A stretch of DNA of 64,000 nt, from the NCBI GenBank assembly GCA_900466945.1, contig UBNV01000012.1, forward strand, positions 101,670-165,669. The letters are read 5' to 3'. Made by a program: the position numbers and the translations under genes. The stretch is from Hyphomicrobiales bacterium. Lineage in GTDB: Bacteria; Pseudomonadota; Alphaproteobacteria; Rhizobiales; Rhizobiaceae. A model generated the notes under the pieces. It was not told the origin of the DNA, did no database searches, and saw only the letters and a program-made list of their open reading frames with translations. Positions 37,634 to 46,572 of this stretch are shown one piece after another; position 1 is the stretch's first letter, and the number at the start of each line of letters is the position of its first letter.

Positions 37634-38542
37634 ATGAACTTCGATGATCTGCGCTTCATGCTGGCCGTCGCCGAGACCGGTACGACGCTGGCGGCGGCGA
37701 GGCTTCTCCGGGTAAGCCAGAGCACGGTCTCGCGTCGGATTGTGGCGCTGGAGGAGGCGCTCGGAATAGAGCTCTTCGACAAGCGGCGAACGGGTTATGT
37801 CCTGACCGAAGCGGGATCGCGTCTCCTCGCACCGGCCGAAATGGTGCGTCAGTCGGTTGATGCATTTTCGGGCGCTGTGGACAGCCTGTCGCGCGAGATT
37901 TCCGGAACAGTCCGCTTCACCACCAACGAGGTGCTCGGCACTTATGTGCTGCCGAGCCTGATCGCGCGCCTCAAGCAGCGTCATCCGGGTGTACGGCTTG
38001 AGGTGGATACGACGAATATCCTGCGCGATCTGGCCGGTGGCGAGGCGGATGTGGCCCTTCGAGCCTCGCCTGCGCCAACACAGGCTGGGTTGGTGGGCGT
38101 CAGACTGATCGAGGACTACTGGAGCCTCTACTGCTCGCGCAGCTATGCTGTTCGCCATGGCGTCCCGAAAAGCGTCGAAGAGCTGCCCGGGCATGCCCTA
38201 ATCGGCATCGACACCCATGTCCGCAGCCGACCGATCTTCGATTGGGCCAAGGAGACATTCCCGGTCAACGAGGTGCTGCTCCGGCACAATTCTGTGCCGG
38301 CGGTCTTCACCAGCGTTCGAAATGGTGTCGGGGTCGGTTTCTATTCCGATTTCATAGCGTCCGGGGATCCTGAGCTCGTTCTGTGTTTTCGTCCGCCAGT
38401 GCCGGCCGCTGCCGAGATCTGGCTTGTGACCCACGAGCGCCTGCGCCATGTGCCGCGGATCCGGGCGGTCATGGATGTGATCAAGGAGCTGGTGAAGGAG
38501 ATCCAGGGCACGAGGTCGGCGGTGCAAGTCGCTTCGGCCTGA
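37634..38542 (+). CDS. LysR family transcriptional regulator
   Basis: 302 residues from ATG 37634. The N-terminal winged helix (FDDLRFMLAVAETGTTLAAARLLRVSQSTVSRRIVALEEALGIELF, given by parts) has the usual LysR signature. The effector domain begins near residue 90 (ISGTVRFTTNEVLGTYVLPSLIARL) and contains ADVALRASPAP, YCSRSYAVRHG and VFTSVRNGVGVGF. It should bind the divergent gap shared with the cupin gene. The inducer is unknown. In-frame upstream starts exist from 37562 but are proline-rich and unlikely. Confidence 0.9.
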   Translation: MNFDDLRFMLAVAETGTTLAAARLLRVSQSTVSRRIVALEEALGIELFDKRRTGYVLTEAGSRLLAPAEMVRQSVDAFSGAVDSLSREISGTVRFTTNEVLGTYVLPSLIARLKQRHPGVRLEVDTTNILRDLAGGEADVALRASPAPTQAGLVGVRLIEDYWSLYCSRSYAVRHGVPKSVEELPGHALIGIDTHVRSRPIFDWAKETFPVNEVLLRHNSVPAVFTSVRNGVGVGFYSDFIASGDPELVLCFRPPVPAAAEIWLVTHERLRHVPRIRAVMDVIKELVKEIQGTRSAVQVASA

Positions 38543-38670
38543 CCATGCCGCTTATTTTTTGCAGGCGGCGGGAAAGGCTGTTGGCAATGGCCGCCACCTG
38601 CTTGTCGCGTCCTGCCGATCTTCCTACAAGTGCGGCAACCGAATGACACTCCTTCGACAGTAGCGACGCC

Positions 38671-39270
38671 TTGGCCAAACTTCATTTCATTTACGCCACC
38701 ATGAATGCCGGCAAATCGACTTTGCTTTTGCAGGCGGCCTATAACTATCAGGAACGCGGCATGCGGGTGGCCATGCTGATCAGCGCGCTCGACAATCGCG
38801 CGGGCAAGGGTTTCATCGGGTCGCGGATCGGGCTGAAGGCAGAAGCCGATGCCTTCGGTCAGGAAGAGGATCTCTTCGCGGCCATCAAGGCAGATCATGA
38901 GGCATCACCGCTATCCTGCGTGTTCGTCGACGAGGCGCAGTTCTTGACCACCGATCAAGTCTGGCAGTTGTCGCGTGTTGTCGATGTGCTCGATCTGCCA
39001 GTCATGGCCTATGGTTTGCGCACGGATTTTCGCGGCGAGCTTTTTCCGGGATCCCGCGGTCTGCTGGCGATTGCCGACGAACTGACGGAAGCGCGGTCGA
39101 TCTGCCATTGCGGCCGCAAGGCGACCATGGTCGTGCGTATGGGCGAAGACGGTAAGGCGCAGCGGGATGGCGCTCAGGTACTGATCGGTGGCAACGAGAC
39201 CTACACGTCGCTGTGCCGGCGGCACTGGCAGATGGCGTTCGCAGCGGAAGCGGTCACCGACGCCGCTTGA
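38671..39270 (+). CDS. tdk: Thymidine kinase
   Basis: 199 residues. The P-loop is MNAGKST near residue 11-17. The catalytic base is in FVDEAQFL. AYGLRTDFRGELFPGS and the zinc-binding cysteines in ICHCGRKA with the later LCRRHW follow. The enzyme phosphorylates thymidine for salvage, in the cytoplasm. The start is TTG 38671 because homologous sequence begins right there (MAKLHFIYAT) and no ATG or GTG fits. No clear ribosome site is seen, so expression may be low. The window also encodes thyA, the de novo route. Confidence 0.92.
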   Translation: MAKLHFIYATMNAGKSTLLLQAAYNYQERGMRVAMLISALDNRAGKGFIGSRIGLKAEADAFGQEEDLFAAIKADHEASPLSCVFVDEAQFLTTDQVWQLSRVVDVLDLPVMAYGLRTDFRGELFPGSRGLLAIADELTEARSICHCGRKATMVVRMGEDGKAQRDGAQVLIGGNETYTSLCRRHWQMAFAAEAVTDAA

Positions 39271-39322
39271 GAACCGGCCTGGCAGTACGTCATAATGCCA
39301 CCCTTGGTCTCATCGACGTGAC

Positions 39323-41812
39323 TTATCCGGCCTTCTCGACAAATCCCTCCAGCATGCGCTTCTGACCGGCCCGGTCGAAATCGATCGTCAGCTTGTTGCC
39401 CTCGATGGACGCGATGTTGCCGTTGCCGAACTTGATGTGGAAGACGCGGTCGCCGACAGAAAAGCGGGAGGGTTCGGTCGCCGTCGACTTGGCGACGAGT
39501 TCGCCCTCGATGGTTTTCGCGCGCGGGCCGCTTTCGCCGTAGCCGATCCGCTCGACGGCATGGCCGGAACGATTGCCCCAGTTGTCGCGCGTCGCATCGG
39601 TCTTGTTGGCCTGGGCGCGCTTCCAGCCGGGCGTCGAATAGCTGTTCTGGAACGGCTCCTGCTTGTCGAAGCGGGATTGGCCATAGGGATTGCGGCCATA
39701 GCCGCCATAGGAGGTCTCGGCTTCGGCGACCTCGACATGGGCGGGCGGCAGTTCTTCGAGGAAGCGTGAGGGCAGTGTTGATTGCCAGAGCCCGTGAATG
39801 CGGCGGTTCGATACGAACCAGATGTGGCAGCGGCGCTTGGCGCGGGTGATGCCGACATAGGCGAGGCGGCGTTCCTCTTCGAGGCCCGAGCGGCCACCTT
39901 CGTCCAGCGCTCGCTGGTGGGGAAACAGGCCTTCCTCCCAACCGGGCAGGAAGACGGTTTCGAATTCCAAGCCCTTGGCCGAATGCAGCGTCATGATCGA
40001 GACGGCGTCGAGGTTCTCGTTGGTCTCGGCGTCCATGACCAGCGAGACGTGTTCGAGGAAGCCGCGCAGGCTCTCGAAGGCCTCCATCGAGCGGATGAGT
40101 TCCTTCAGGTTTTCCAGACGTCCCGGCGCTTCGGCCGACTTGTCGTTCTGCCACATGGCCGTGTAGCCGCTCTCGTCGAGGATCTGCTCGGCAAGTTCGG
40201 TATGCGGCGTGTTTTCCAGCAGCGACTGCCAGCGACGGAAATCGGTGACGACGTCGAAAAGGGCCTTGCGTGCTTTGGGCTTCAGTTCGTCCGTTTCGAT
40301 GATGTCGGTTGCGGCGGCCAGCATCGGGATGTCACGGGCACGCGCATAGTCGTGCAGATTGCGGATCGTCGTGTCGCCCAGGCCGCGCTTCGGTGTGTTG
40401 ACGATGCGCTCGAAGGCGAGATCGTCGGCCGGCTGGCAGACGAGGCGGAAGTAGGCCATGGCATCGCGAATTTCTAGGCGCTCGTAGAAGCGAGGACCGC
40501 CAATGACGCGGTAGTTGAGGCCGAGCGTGACGAAACGGTCTTCGAATTCGCGCATCTGGAACGAGGCGCGGACCAGGATCGCCATATTGTTCAGCGGATG
40601 CTGATCGCGCTGAAGCTGCTCGATTTCCTCGCCGACGGCGCGGGCCTCTTCTTCCGAATCCCAGGCGGCATGGACCACGACCTTGTCGTCGTTCGGATCG
40701 ACGCGGTCGGTGAACAGCGTCTTGCCAAGGCGGCCTTCGTTATGGGCGATCAGGAAGCCGGCTGCGCCCAGTATGTGTTCGGTCGAACGGTAGTTGCGCT
40801 CGAGCTTGATGACCTTGGCACCCGGGAAATCCTTCTCGAAGCGAAGGATGTTGTCCACCTCCGCGCCGCGCCAGCCATAGATCGACTGGTCGTCGTCACC
40901 GACGCAACAGACATTCTGCGGCACGCCGGGGGGGTGCTGGGCGAGCAGGCGCAGCCACATGTACTGGGCGGTGTTGGTGTCCTGATATTCGTCGACCAGC
41001 ACATATTTGAAGCGCTGGTGGTATTCCTTGAGAACGTCGGGGTTCGCCTTGAACATCCGGATTGGATGCAGCAGCAGGTCACCGAAGTCGCAGGCATTCA
41101 GAGCCTGAAGGCGCTTCTGGTAGGCGACATAAAGCTCGCGGCCCTTGCCGTTTGCAAAGGCGCGGGCGTCGCCTTCCGGGATCTGTGCCGGGTCCAGCCC
41201 CTTGTTTTTCCAGCCGTCGATCATCTGGGCGAATTGCTTGGCCGGCCAGCGCTTGTCGTCCAGGCCTTCCGCCTGGATGATCTGCTTGATCAGCCGCACG
41301 ACGTCGTCGGTGTCGAGAATCGTGAAACTGGACGTAAGGTCGACGAGCTCGGCATGGCGACGCAGAAGCTTGACGCCGATCGAGTGAAAGGTGCCGAGCC
41401 AAGGCATGCCCTCGACGGCACCGCCAACGAGGTGGCCGATTCGCTCCTTCATTTCGCGCGCGGCCTTATTGGTAAAGGTCACCGCGAGGATCTGGCTCGG
41501 AAAGGCGCGATTGGTCGCAAGGATATGAGCGATACGGGTGGTCAAGACGCGGGTCTTGCCCGTGCCGGCACCTGCGAGGACGAGGACGGGGCCATCGACG
41601 GTTTCGACCGCCTCGCGCTGTTCCGGGTTGAGGCCGGAGAGATAATCGGGCGCACGGGCCTGGTCGCGGGCGGCCATGGCGCGGGCCGCAATCCCGAGGC
41701 CGCCGGCAAGTACGCCCGACCCTGGTGTTGAGACTGGCGCAGGCGATGTGGCCGGCTTGCGCGGCGCAGGCTCTTCATCGAAGAAGGGGATGTCGTCGAA
41801 ACCGTTACTCAT
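39323..41812 (-). CDS. uvrD: UvrD/PcrA-type DNA helicase
   Basis: 829 residues from ATG 41812 (MSNGFDDIPFFDEEP). Superfamily 1A motifs: LNPEQREAVET (Q), AGAGTGKTRVL (I), VTFTNKAAREMKERI (Ia), VDEYQDTN (II), GDDDQSIYGWRGA (III), LERNYRST (IV), SIMTLHSAKGLEFE (V) and RLAYVGITRAKRR (VI). The last ~130 residues are a linker and a C-terminal domain (GDRVFHIKFGNGNIASIEG), as in PcrA, that can contact RNA polymerase. It unwinds DNA in excision and mismatch repair. It is convergent with tdk; 276 bases without a gene lie upstream. Confidence 0.95.
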   Translation of the reverse strand: MSNGFDDIPFFDEEPAPRKPATSPAPVSTPGSGVLAGGLGIAARAMAARDQARAPDYLSGLNPEQREAVETVDGPVLVLAGAGTGKTRVLTTRIAHILATNRAFPSQILAVTFTNKAAREMKERIGHLVGGAVEGMPWLGTFHSIGVKLLRRHAELVDLTSSFTILDTDDVVRLIKQIIQAEGLDDKRWPAKQFAQMIDGWKNKGLDPAQIPEGDARAFANGKGRELYVAYQKRLQALNACDFGDLLLHPIRMFKANPDVLKEYHQRFKYVLVDEYQDTNTAQYMWLRLLAQHPPGVPQNVCCVGDDDQSIYGWRGAEVDNILRFEKDFPGAKVIKLERNYRSTEHILGAAGFLIAHNEGRLGKTLFTDRVDPNDDKVVVHAAWDSEEEARAVGEEIEQLQRDQHPLNNMAILVRASFQMREFEDRFVTLGLNYRVIGGPRFYERLEIRDAMAYFRLVCQPADDLAFERIVNTPKRGLGDTTIRNLHDYARARDIPMLAAATDIIETDELKPKARKALFDVVTDFRRWQSLLENTPHTELAEQILDESGYTAMWQNDKSAEAPGRLENLKELIRSMEAFESLRGFLEHVSLVMDAETNENLDAVSIMTLHSAKGLEFETVFLPGWEEGLFPHQRALDEGGRSGLEEERRLAYVGITRAKRRCHIWFVSNRRIHGLWQSTLPSRFLEELPPAHVEVAEAETSYGGYGRNPYGQSRFDKQEPFQNSYSTPGWKRAQANKTDATRDNWGNRSGHAVERIGYGESGPRAKTIEGELVAKSTATEPSRFSVGDRVFHIKFGNGNIASIEGNKLTIDFDRAGQKRMLEGFVEKAG

Positions 41813-42088
41813 GCGGCTCAATGTAGTGATTCGGGTCGGAAAGGCCAGTGACGGCGTTCTGGTTTTATTCCTCGTGTCCCCCAACCCACGGATTTCCAGC
41901 GTCTCCGGGCAACCCTCGTGATATGGTCGAACGGACAGGATTTCGATCGCATGGGCCAACCGACGTTCACGGCGGCGTGAAAAGACGCGAGATTACAAAT
42001 CAGTAAGCTTGTCGTTGAGGCATTGCCACTGACCATTTGCGCCCGATACTTACCGGCTGACATTCCGTTTTACATTTTGGAGCCTTGC

Positions 42089-43306
42089 ATGCCGCTGTGG
42101 AAGCAACTCGCCATCAGTCTTGCCCTTCTCTTCGCTGGCCTCTGTTCATGGGTCTATTTTTCACCTGGGGCGGGGCAAACACTCGTGTCCATGGGCGTTC
42201 CGGCCTCGGCCGTCGCACTCGTGTCGGGAGCGCCCGACGGTGAAGGCCAGGGTCAGGGCGGCCAGGGACAGGGCGGTCAGCAGGCGCAATCCGGTGGCCA
42301 GGGACAAGGGCAAGCTGGCGGAAATCGCCGCGGGGGTGGTAACCAGACCATTCTCGTGGCCACGCAGCCGGTCACCATGGGCGTCGTGAATGATCGGTTG
42401 AGCGCGATCGGCGACGGTGAGGCGATCGAAGCCGTCACCGTCATGCCGCAGGCGTCCGGAACCGTTGCGGAGATCCTCGTGTCCTCCGGCCAGAAGGTAA
42501 CGAAGGGCGATGTGATCGCCCGCCTCGATCGGGAAGAACAGGTGATCCTGCGTGACCAAGCGGCAGTTGCCCTGCGAAGCGCCAAGGAGAAAGCCGAATC
42601 CTACCGAAACCTGCAGAGCTTCTCGCGTCTTGACGTGCTTGATGCGCAGATCGCCGAGGAACAGGCGCAGCTGCAGCTCACCACCGCCGAGCTCAATCTG
42701 AAGCGCCGCGACATCGTGGCCCCGATCGACGGCGTGATCGGAATCGTCGGCGTCAGCGTCGGCGACAATGTGACGAATACGACGGCGATCGTTTCCCTCG
42801 ACAATCGCAGCCAGCTGCTGGTCGATTTCTGGGCGCCTGAGCGCTTCGTTGCGGCCGTCCGACCCGGCATGCCGGTCGAGGCAAGCTCCGTCTCGCGCCC
42901 GGGACAGGTCTTCAACGGCGTGGTCGAGGCCGTCGACAGCCGCGTGGACCAGGCAAGTCGCACGATCCGAATTCGGGCCAAGATCGACAATCCCGCGGAT
43001 GTCCTGCGCGCAGGTATGTCGTTTGCCGTTTCCATGCGTTTCCCCGGTGATCGCTATGCGGCGGTCAATCCGCTGGCGGTCCAGTGGGACGGCGAGGGCT
43101 CCTTCGTCTGGCAGATTTCCGATAACAAGTCCGTGAAGACACGTGTGACCATTGTGCAGCGCAACTCAGATCAGATCCTGGTCGAGGCGGCACTCAAGGA
43201 AGGTGACGTCGTTGCGGTCGAAGGACTGCAGAGGGTGCGAGAGGGCGGCGCAGTCGAGATCGCCGGTGAGCCCAAGCCCGATTCCGAGGAGGTTGCTGCA
43301 CGATGA
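42089..43306 (+). CDS. RND efflux periplasmic adaptor (membrane fusion protein)
   Basis: 405 residues from ATG 42089, eight bases after GGAG. An N-terminal membrane anchor (QLAISLALLFAGLCSWVYF) is followed by a ~40-residue Gly/Gln-rich stretch with repeated GQGQGGQ-like units. A biotinyl-lipoyl-like hairpin follows (VSSGQKVTKGDVIARLD), then a beta-barrel and membrane-proximal domain. It connects the inner-membrane pump to an outer-membrane channel. The stop overlaps the pump gene start by four bases (ATGA). No TolC-type gene is adjacent. The Gly/Gln tract is unusual for the family. Confidence 0.92.
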   Translation: MPLWKQLAISLALLFAGLCSWVYFSPGAGQTLVSMGVPASAVALVSGAPDGEGQGQGGQGQGGQQAQSGGQGQGQAGGNRRGGGNQTILVATQPVTMGVVNDRLSAIGDGEAIEAVTVMPQASGTVAEILVSSGQKVTKGDVIARLDREEQVILRDQAAVALRSAKEKAESYRNLQSFSRLDVLDAQIAEEQAQLQLTTAELNLKRRDIVAPIDGVIGIVGVSVGDNVTNTTAIVSLDNRSQLLVDFWAPERFVAAVRPGMPVEASSVSRPGQVFNGVVEAVDSRVDQASRTIRIRAKIDNPADVLRAGMSFAVSMRFPGDRYAAVNPLAVQWDGEGSFVWQISDNKSVKTRVTIVQRNSDQILVEAALKEGDVVAVEGLQRVREGGAVEIAGEPKPDSEEVAAR

Positions 43307-46300
43307 GCTCGACCGAGTACGGTTCCGAACAGTCCGGGCGCAGCTTCACCGCGCTCTTTGTCCGCCGGCCGGTTCTGGCGGCGGTCCTGAACACCCTGCT
43401 GGTCGTTGCGGGTCTGGCTGCCCTTACCGGCATCGAAATCCGCGAATTGCCCGACGTCGACCAGCCTGTCATTACGGTCAGCACAGACTATGATGGTGCG
43501 TCCGCGCAGACCATGGACCAGGAGGTGACGCGCATCATCGAGGGCGCCGTCGCCCGGGTGAGCGGCCTCAATTCTATGTCTTCGCGCTCTTCGTTTGGCG
43601 AGAGCCGGACGACGCTCGAATTCAGCGACAATGTCGACCTCGCTGTCGCCGCCAATGACGTGCGCGATGCACTCGGCCGGGTGCGCAACCAGTTGCCCGA
43701 CGATACGGACGAGCCGCGCATCGTCAAGGCGGACGCGGATTCGCAGCCGATCATGCGACTGGCAGTCACCTCAAGCACGCTTTCCATGGAAGACCTGACG
43801 CTGCTGGTCGAAAACGAGATTTCCGATCGGCTCGCCGCCGTCGAAGGTGTCGCCGACGTCCAGATCTATGGCGACCAGGAAAAAGTCTTCCGCATCGACG
43901 TCAACCAGGCGGCTCTTGCCAGCCGTGGCTTGAGCGTCGCGAGCCTCGCGACAGCCCTGCAGAACTCCTCGCTCGACGTGCCGGCCGGTTCGCTCGAATC
44001 GCAGACGCAGGACATCGTCGTGCGAGCCACTGCCAACCTCACCACCGTCGAGGACTTCGAGAATGTCCTGATTGGTGAGCGGGTTCGGCTGCGCGACGTG
44101 GCGACGGTGACGCTCGGACCGGACGATGGTTCGACCTCGTTGCGCTCCAATGGTGTCCAGGGCGTTGGTCTTGGCATCATCCGTCAGGCGCAGTCCAATA
44201 CGCTGAACATTTCTGCCGGTGTTCATGGCGCGGTAGATGCCATGGCAAGCGCCCTGCCGGAAGGCACGCGGGTCATCGTCACCAGCGACGATGCGGTCTT
44301 CATTCAGGGCGCTCTGCACGAGGTTGAGATCGCGCTCGGGCTCTCCGCCGTGATCGTGCTTGTGGTCCTCTTTCTCTTCCTGCGTGACTGGCGCGCGACT
44401 TTGATCCCGGCGCTCACCATGCCGGTCGCCCTGATCGGGACGCTGGCTGCGATCTATATGGTCGGCTTCTCGATTAATATTCTGACCCTGTTGGCCATCG
44501 TCCTGGCGACCGGCCTTGTGGTGGATGATGCGATCGTCGTCCTTGAAAACATCGTTCGTCGTCGGGCTGAGGGCATGGGGCCGCGCGCGGCCGCAGTGCT
44601 CGGGACACAAGAAGTGTTCTTCGCGGTCCTCGCGACCACGGCGACACTCGCTGCTGTCTTCGTACCGCTATCCTTCCTGCCGGGTCAGCTGGGCGGTCTC
44701 TTCCGTGAATTCGGTTTCGTGCTCGCCTTTGCGGTACTGCTCTCGTCGGCCACGGCCCTCACGCTGTGCCCGATGATGGCATCGCGCATGCTCAAACGCG
44801 AAGTCGATGATGATCGCGGCGTGCTCGGGGCATTTGGCAAGCGGTTCGCTGCCTTCTATGCCCGGACGCTTCGGGCCTGCCTTGGCAACCCGCTGATCGT
44901 CTGCGTGTTCGCCGTCGTGTTTTCCGGGGCAGCCTATCTCGCCTTCACTGGGATCCAGAGCGAGATTACGCCTCGGGAAGACCGTTCGGTCGTGCTGATG
45001 CGGCTGTCGACACCGCAGGGGTCGAGCCTTGCCTATACCCGTGATCAGCTCCAGCGGGTTGAGGAAAACCTCCAACCACTCCGCGACAGCGGTGAGATCG
45101 TGAACATCTTCTCGATTTCAGGTCAGGGCTCTTCGAACAGCGCATTCATGGTGATGACACTGGCACCTTGGTCTGAGCGCGCGCGCAGTCAGGACCAGAT
45201 TGTTCAGGACGTGAACGCCGCCGCCGCCCGGGTGCCGGCGCTCCGCGGCAATGTGTTCCAGACCAACAGCCTCAGAATTCGTGGTGCCGGCAGTGGCCTG
45301 CAGATGGCGGTGGTCGGGTCGAACCATGAAGCGCTGACAGCGTCGGCGCTGCAGATCGTCGATCAGTTGCGTGACCGTCCCGAATTCCAGACACCGCGTC
45401 TCGACAACGAGCCGACCCAGGCGCAGATCTCGGTGACGATCGACCGCGAACGGGCCTCCGATCTCGGCATCGATATCGGCGCCATCGGCACCTCCTTGCA
45501 AGCGCTGCTCGAGGGGCGTTCGGTCACCGACGTCTTCGTCGACGGCAACTCGATTCCGGTACGACTGGTGTCGAGCACGCAGCCGATCAACGATCCGACG
45601 GATCTGGAAAACATTTTCCTGACGACCTCCGACGGGCGTGTGGTGCCGATGTCGACAATTGCTTCGCTCGAGGAAAGGGCGGTTTCTCCTACGCTGAACC
45701 GAGAGCAGCAGCTGGCGTCTGTCTCCTTCTCGGCGGGGCTCGGAGAGGGAGTAGCTCTCGGAGATGCCGTGGAGATGGTGACACAGATCGCTCAGCCGCT
45801 CCTGCCACCGGGCTCTCGCCTGCTGCCACTTTCCGAGGCGGCTACGCTGGAAGAAAACAGCTACGGCATGGCGCTGACCTTCGGCTTTGCTATCGCGATC
45901 ATCTTCCTGGTGCTCTCCGCGCAGTTCGAAAGCGTCGTGTCCTCGCTGATCATCATGGCAACGGTTCCGCTCGGTCTCGCCTGTGCCGTGTTCGCGCTCG
46001 TCGTGACGGGTTCGTCGTTGAACGTCTATAGCCAGATCGGCCTTGTTCTGCTTGTCGGGGTCATGGCGAAGAACGGCATTCTCATCGTCGAATTCGCCAA
46101 CCAGCTCCGTGATCGCGGGCTTTCGGTGCGCGAATCGATCGAGACGGCCTGCACCATCCGTCTGCGCCCTGTGATGATGACGATGATTGCAACCGTGCTC
46201 GGCGGGGTGCCGCTGGTGCTGGCGCAGGGAGCAGGCGCGGAAGCGCGCATCGCGCTCGGTTGGGTGATCGTCGGCGGTCTCGGCTTCGCGACGCTGGTGA

Positions 46301-46452
46301 CGCTCTACATCACCCCCGTCGCCTATCTGTTGCTGGCACGCTTCTCCAAGCCTCACGCGCAGGAAGAAGCGCGTCTCAAGACGGAACTGGACGATGCGAC
46401 GCTGAAGATCGCCAATGATGCGGGCGCACCACCGCGGATCGCGGCGGAGTAA
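43303..46452 (+). CDS. RND family multidrug efflux permease
   Basis: 1049 residues, normal for the HAE1 family. It has twelve membrane helices and two large periplasmic loops. TM4 carries the proton-relay pair in GLVVDDAIVVLENI. Repeat halves begin PVLAAVLNTLLVVAG and GNPLIVCVFAVVF. RND signatures such as GTQEVFFAVLATTATLAAVFVPLSFLPG and NGILIVEFANQLRD are visible. It is a proton-driven exporter of drugs or other amphipathic compounds, in complex with the adaptor at 42089. Substrate cannot be inferred. No regulator gene is adjacent. Confidence 0.95.
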   Translation: MSSTEYGSEQSGRSFTALFVRRPVLAAVLNTLLVVAGLAALTGIEIRELPDVDQPVITVSTDYDGASAQTMDQEVTRIIEGAVARVSGLNSMSSRSSFGESRTTLEFSDNVDLAVAANDVRDALGRVRNQLPDDTDEPRIVKADADSQPIMRLAVTSSTLSMEDLTLLVENEISDRLAAVEGVADVQIYGDQEKVFRIDVNQAALASRGLSVASLATALQNSSLDVPAGSLESQTQDIVVRATANLTTVEDFENVLIGERVRLRDVATVTLGPDDGSTSLRSNGVQGVGLGIIRQAQSNTLNISAGVHGAVDAMASALPEGTRVIVTSDDAVFIQGALHEVEIALGLSAVIVLVVLFLFLRDWRATLIPALTMPVALIGTLAAIYMVGFSINILTLLAIVLATGLVVDDAIVVLENIVRRRAEGMGPRAAAVLGTQEVFFAVLATTATLAAVFVPLSFLPGQLGGLFREFGFVLAFAVLLSSATALTLCPMMASRMLKREVDDDRGVLGAFGKRFAAFYARTLRACLGNPLIVCVFAVVFSGAAYLAFTGIQSEITPREDRSVVLMRLSTPQGSSLAYTRDQLQRVEENLQPLRDSGEIVNIFSISGQGSSNSAFMVMTLAPWSERARSQDQIVQDVNAAAARVPALRGNVFQTNSLRIRGAGSGLQMAVVGSNHEALTASALQIVDQLRDRPEFQTPRLDNEPTQAQISVTIDRERASDLGIDIGAIGTSLQALLEGRSVTDVFVDGNSIPVRLVSSTQPINDPTDLENIFLTTSDGRVVPMSTIASLEERAVSPTLNREQQLASVSFSAGLGEGVALGDAVEMVTQIAQPLLPPGSRLLPLSEAATLEENSYGMALTFGFAIAIIFLVLSAQFESVVSSLIIMATVPLGLACAVFALVVTGSSLNVYSQIGLVLLVGVMAKNGILIVEFANQLRDRGLSVRESIETACTIRLRPVMMTMIATVLGGVPLVLAQGAGAEARIALGWVIVGGLGFATLVTLYITPVAYLLLARFSKPHAQEEARLKTELDDATLKIANDAGAPPRIAAE

Positions 46453-46572
46453 CCGCAAAGGGGGCCTTCTGCGCTTTTCGGACATCTGGACAAAATCCAG
46501 ACCCTATCCCATAGCAGGGGCGCACCGGCACTTCGCCGCTGCGCCCCAAGGCTGGATTTCGGGAGGTCGCGG

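Noticed and set aside
45118..46485. A 455-codon minus-strand frame opposite the RND permease
   Set aside because: The permease motifs are continuous on the plus strand; this frame is Arg/His-rich shadow sequence.
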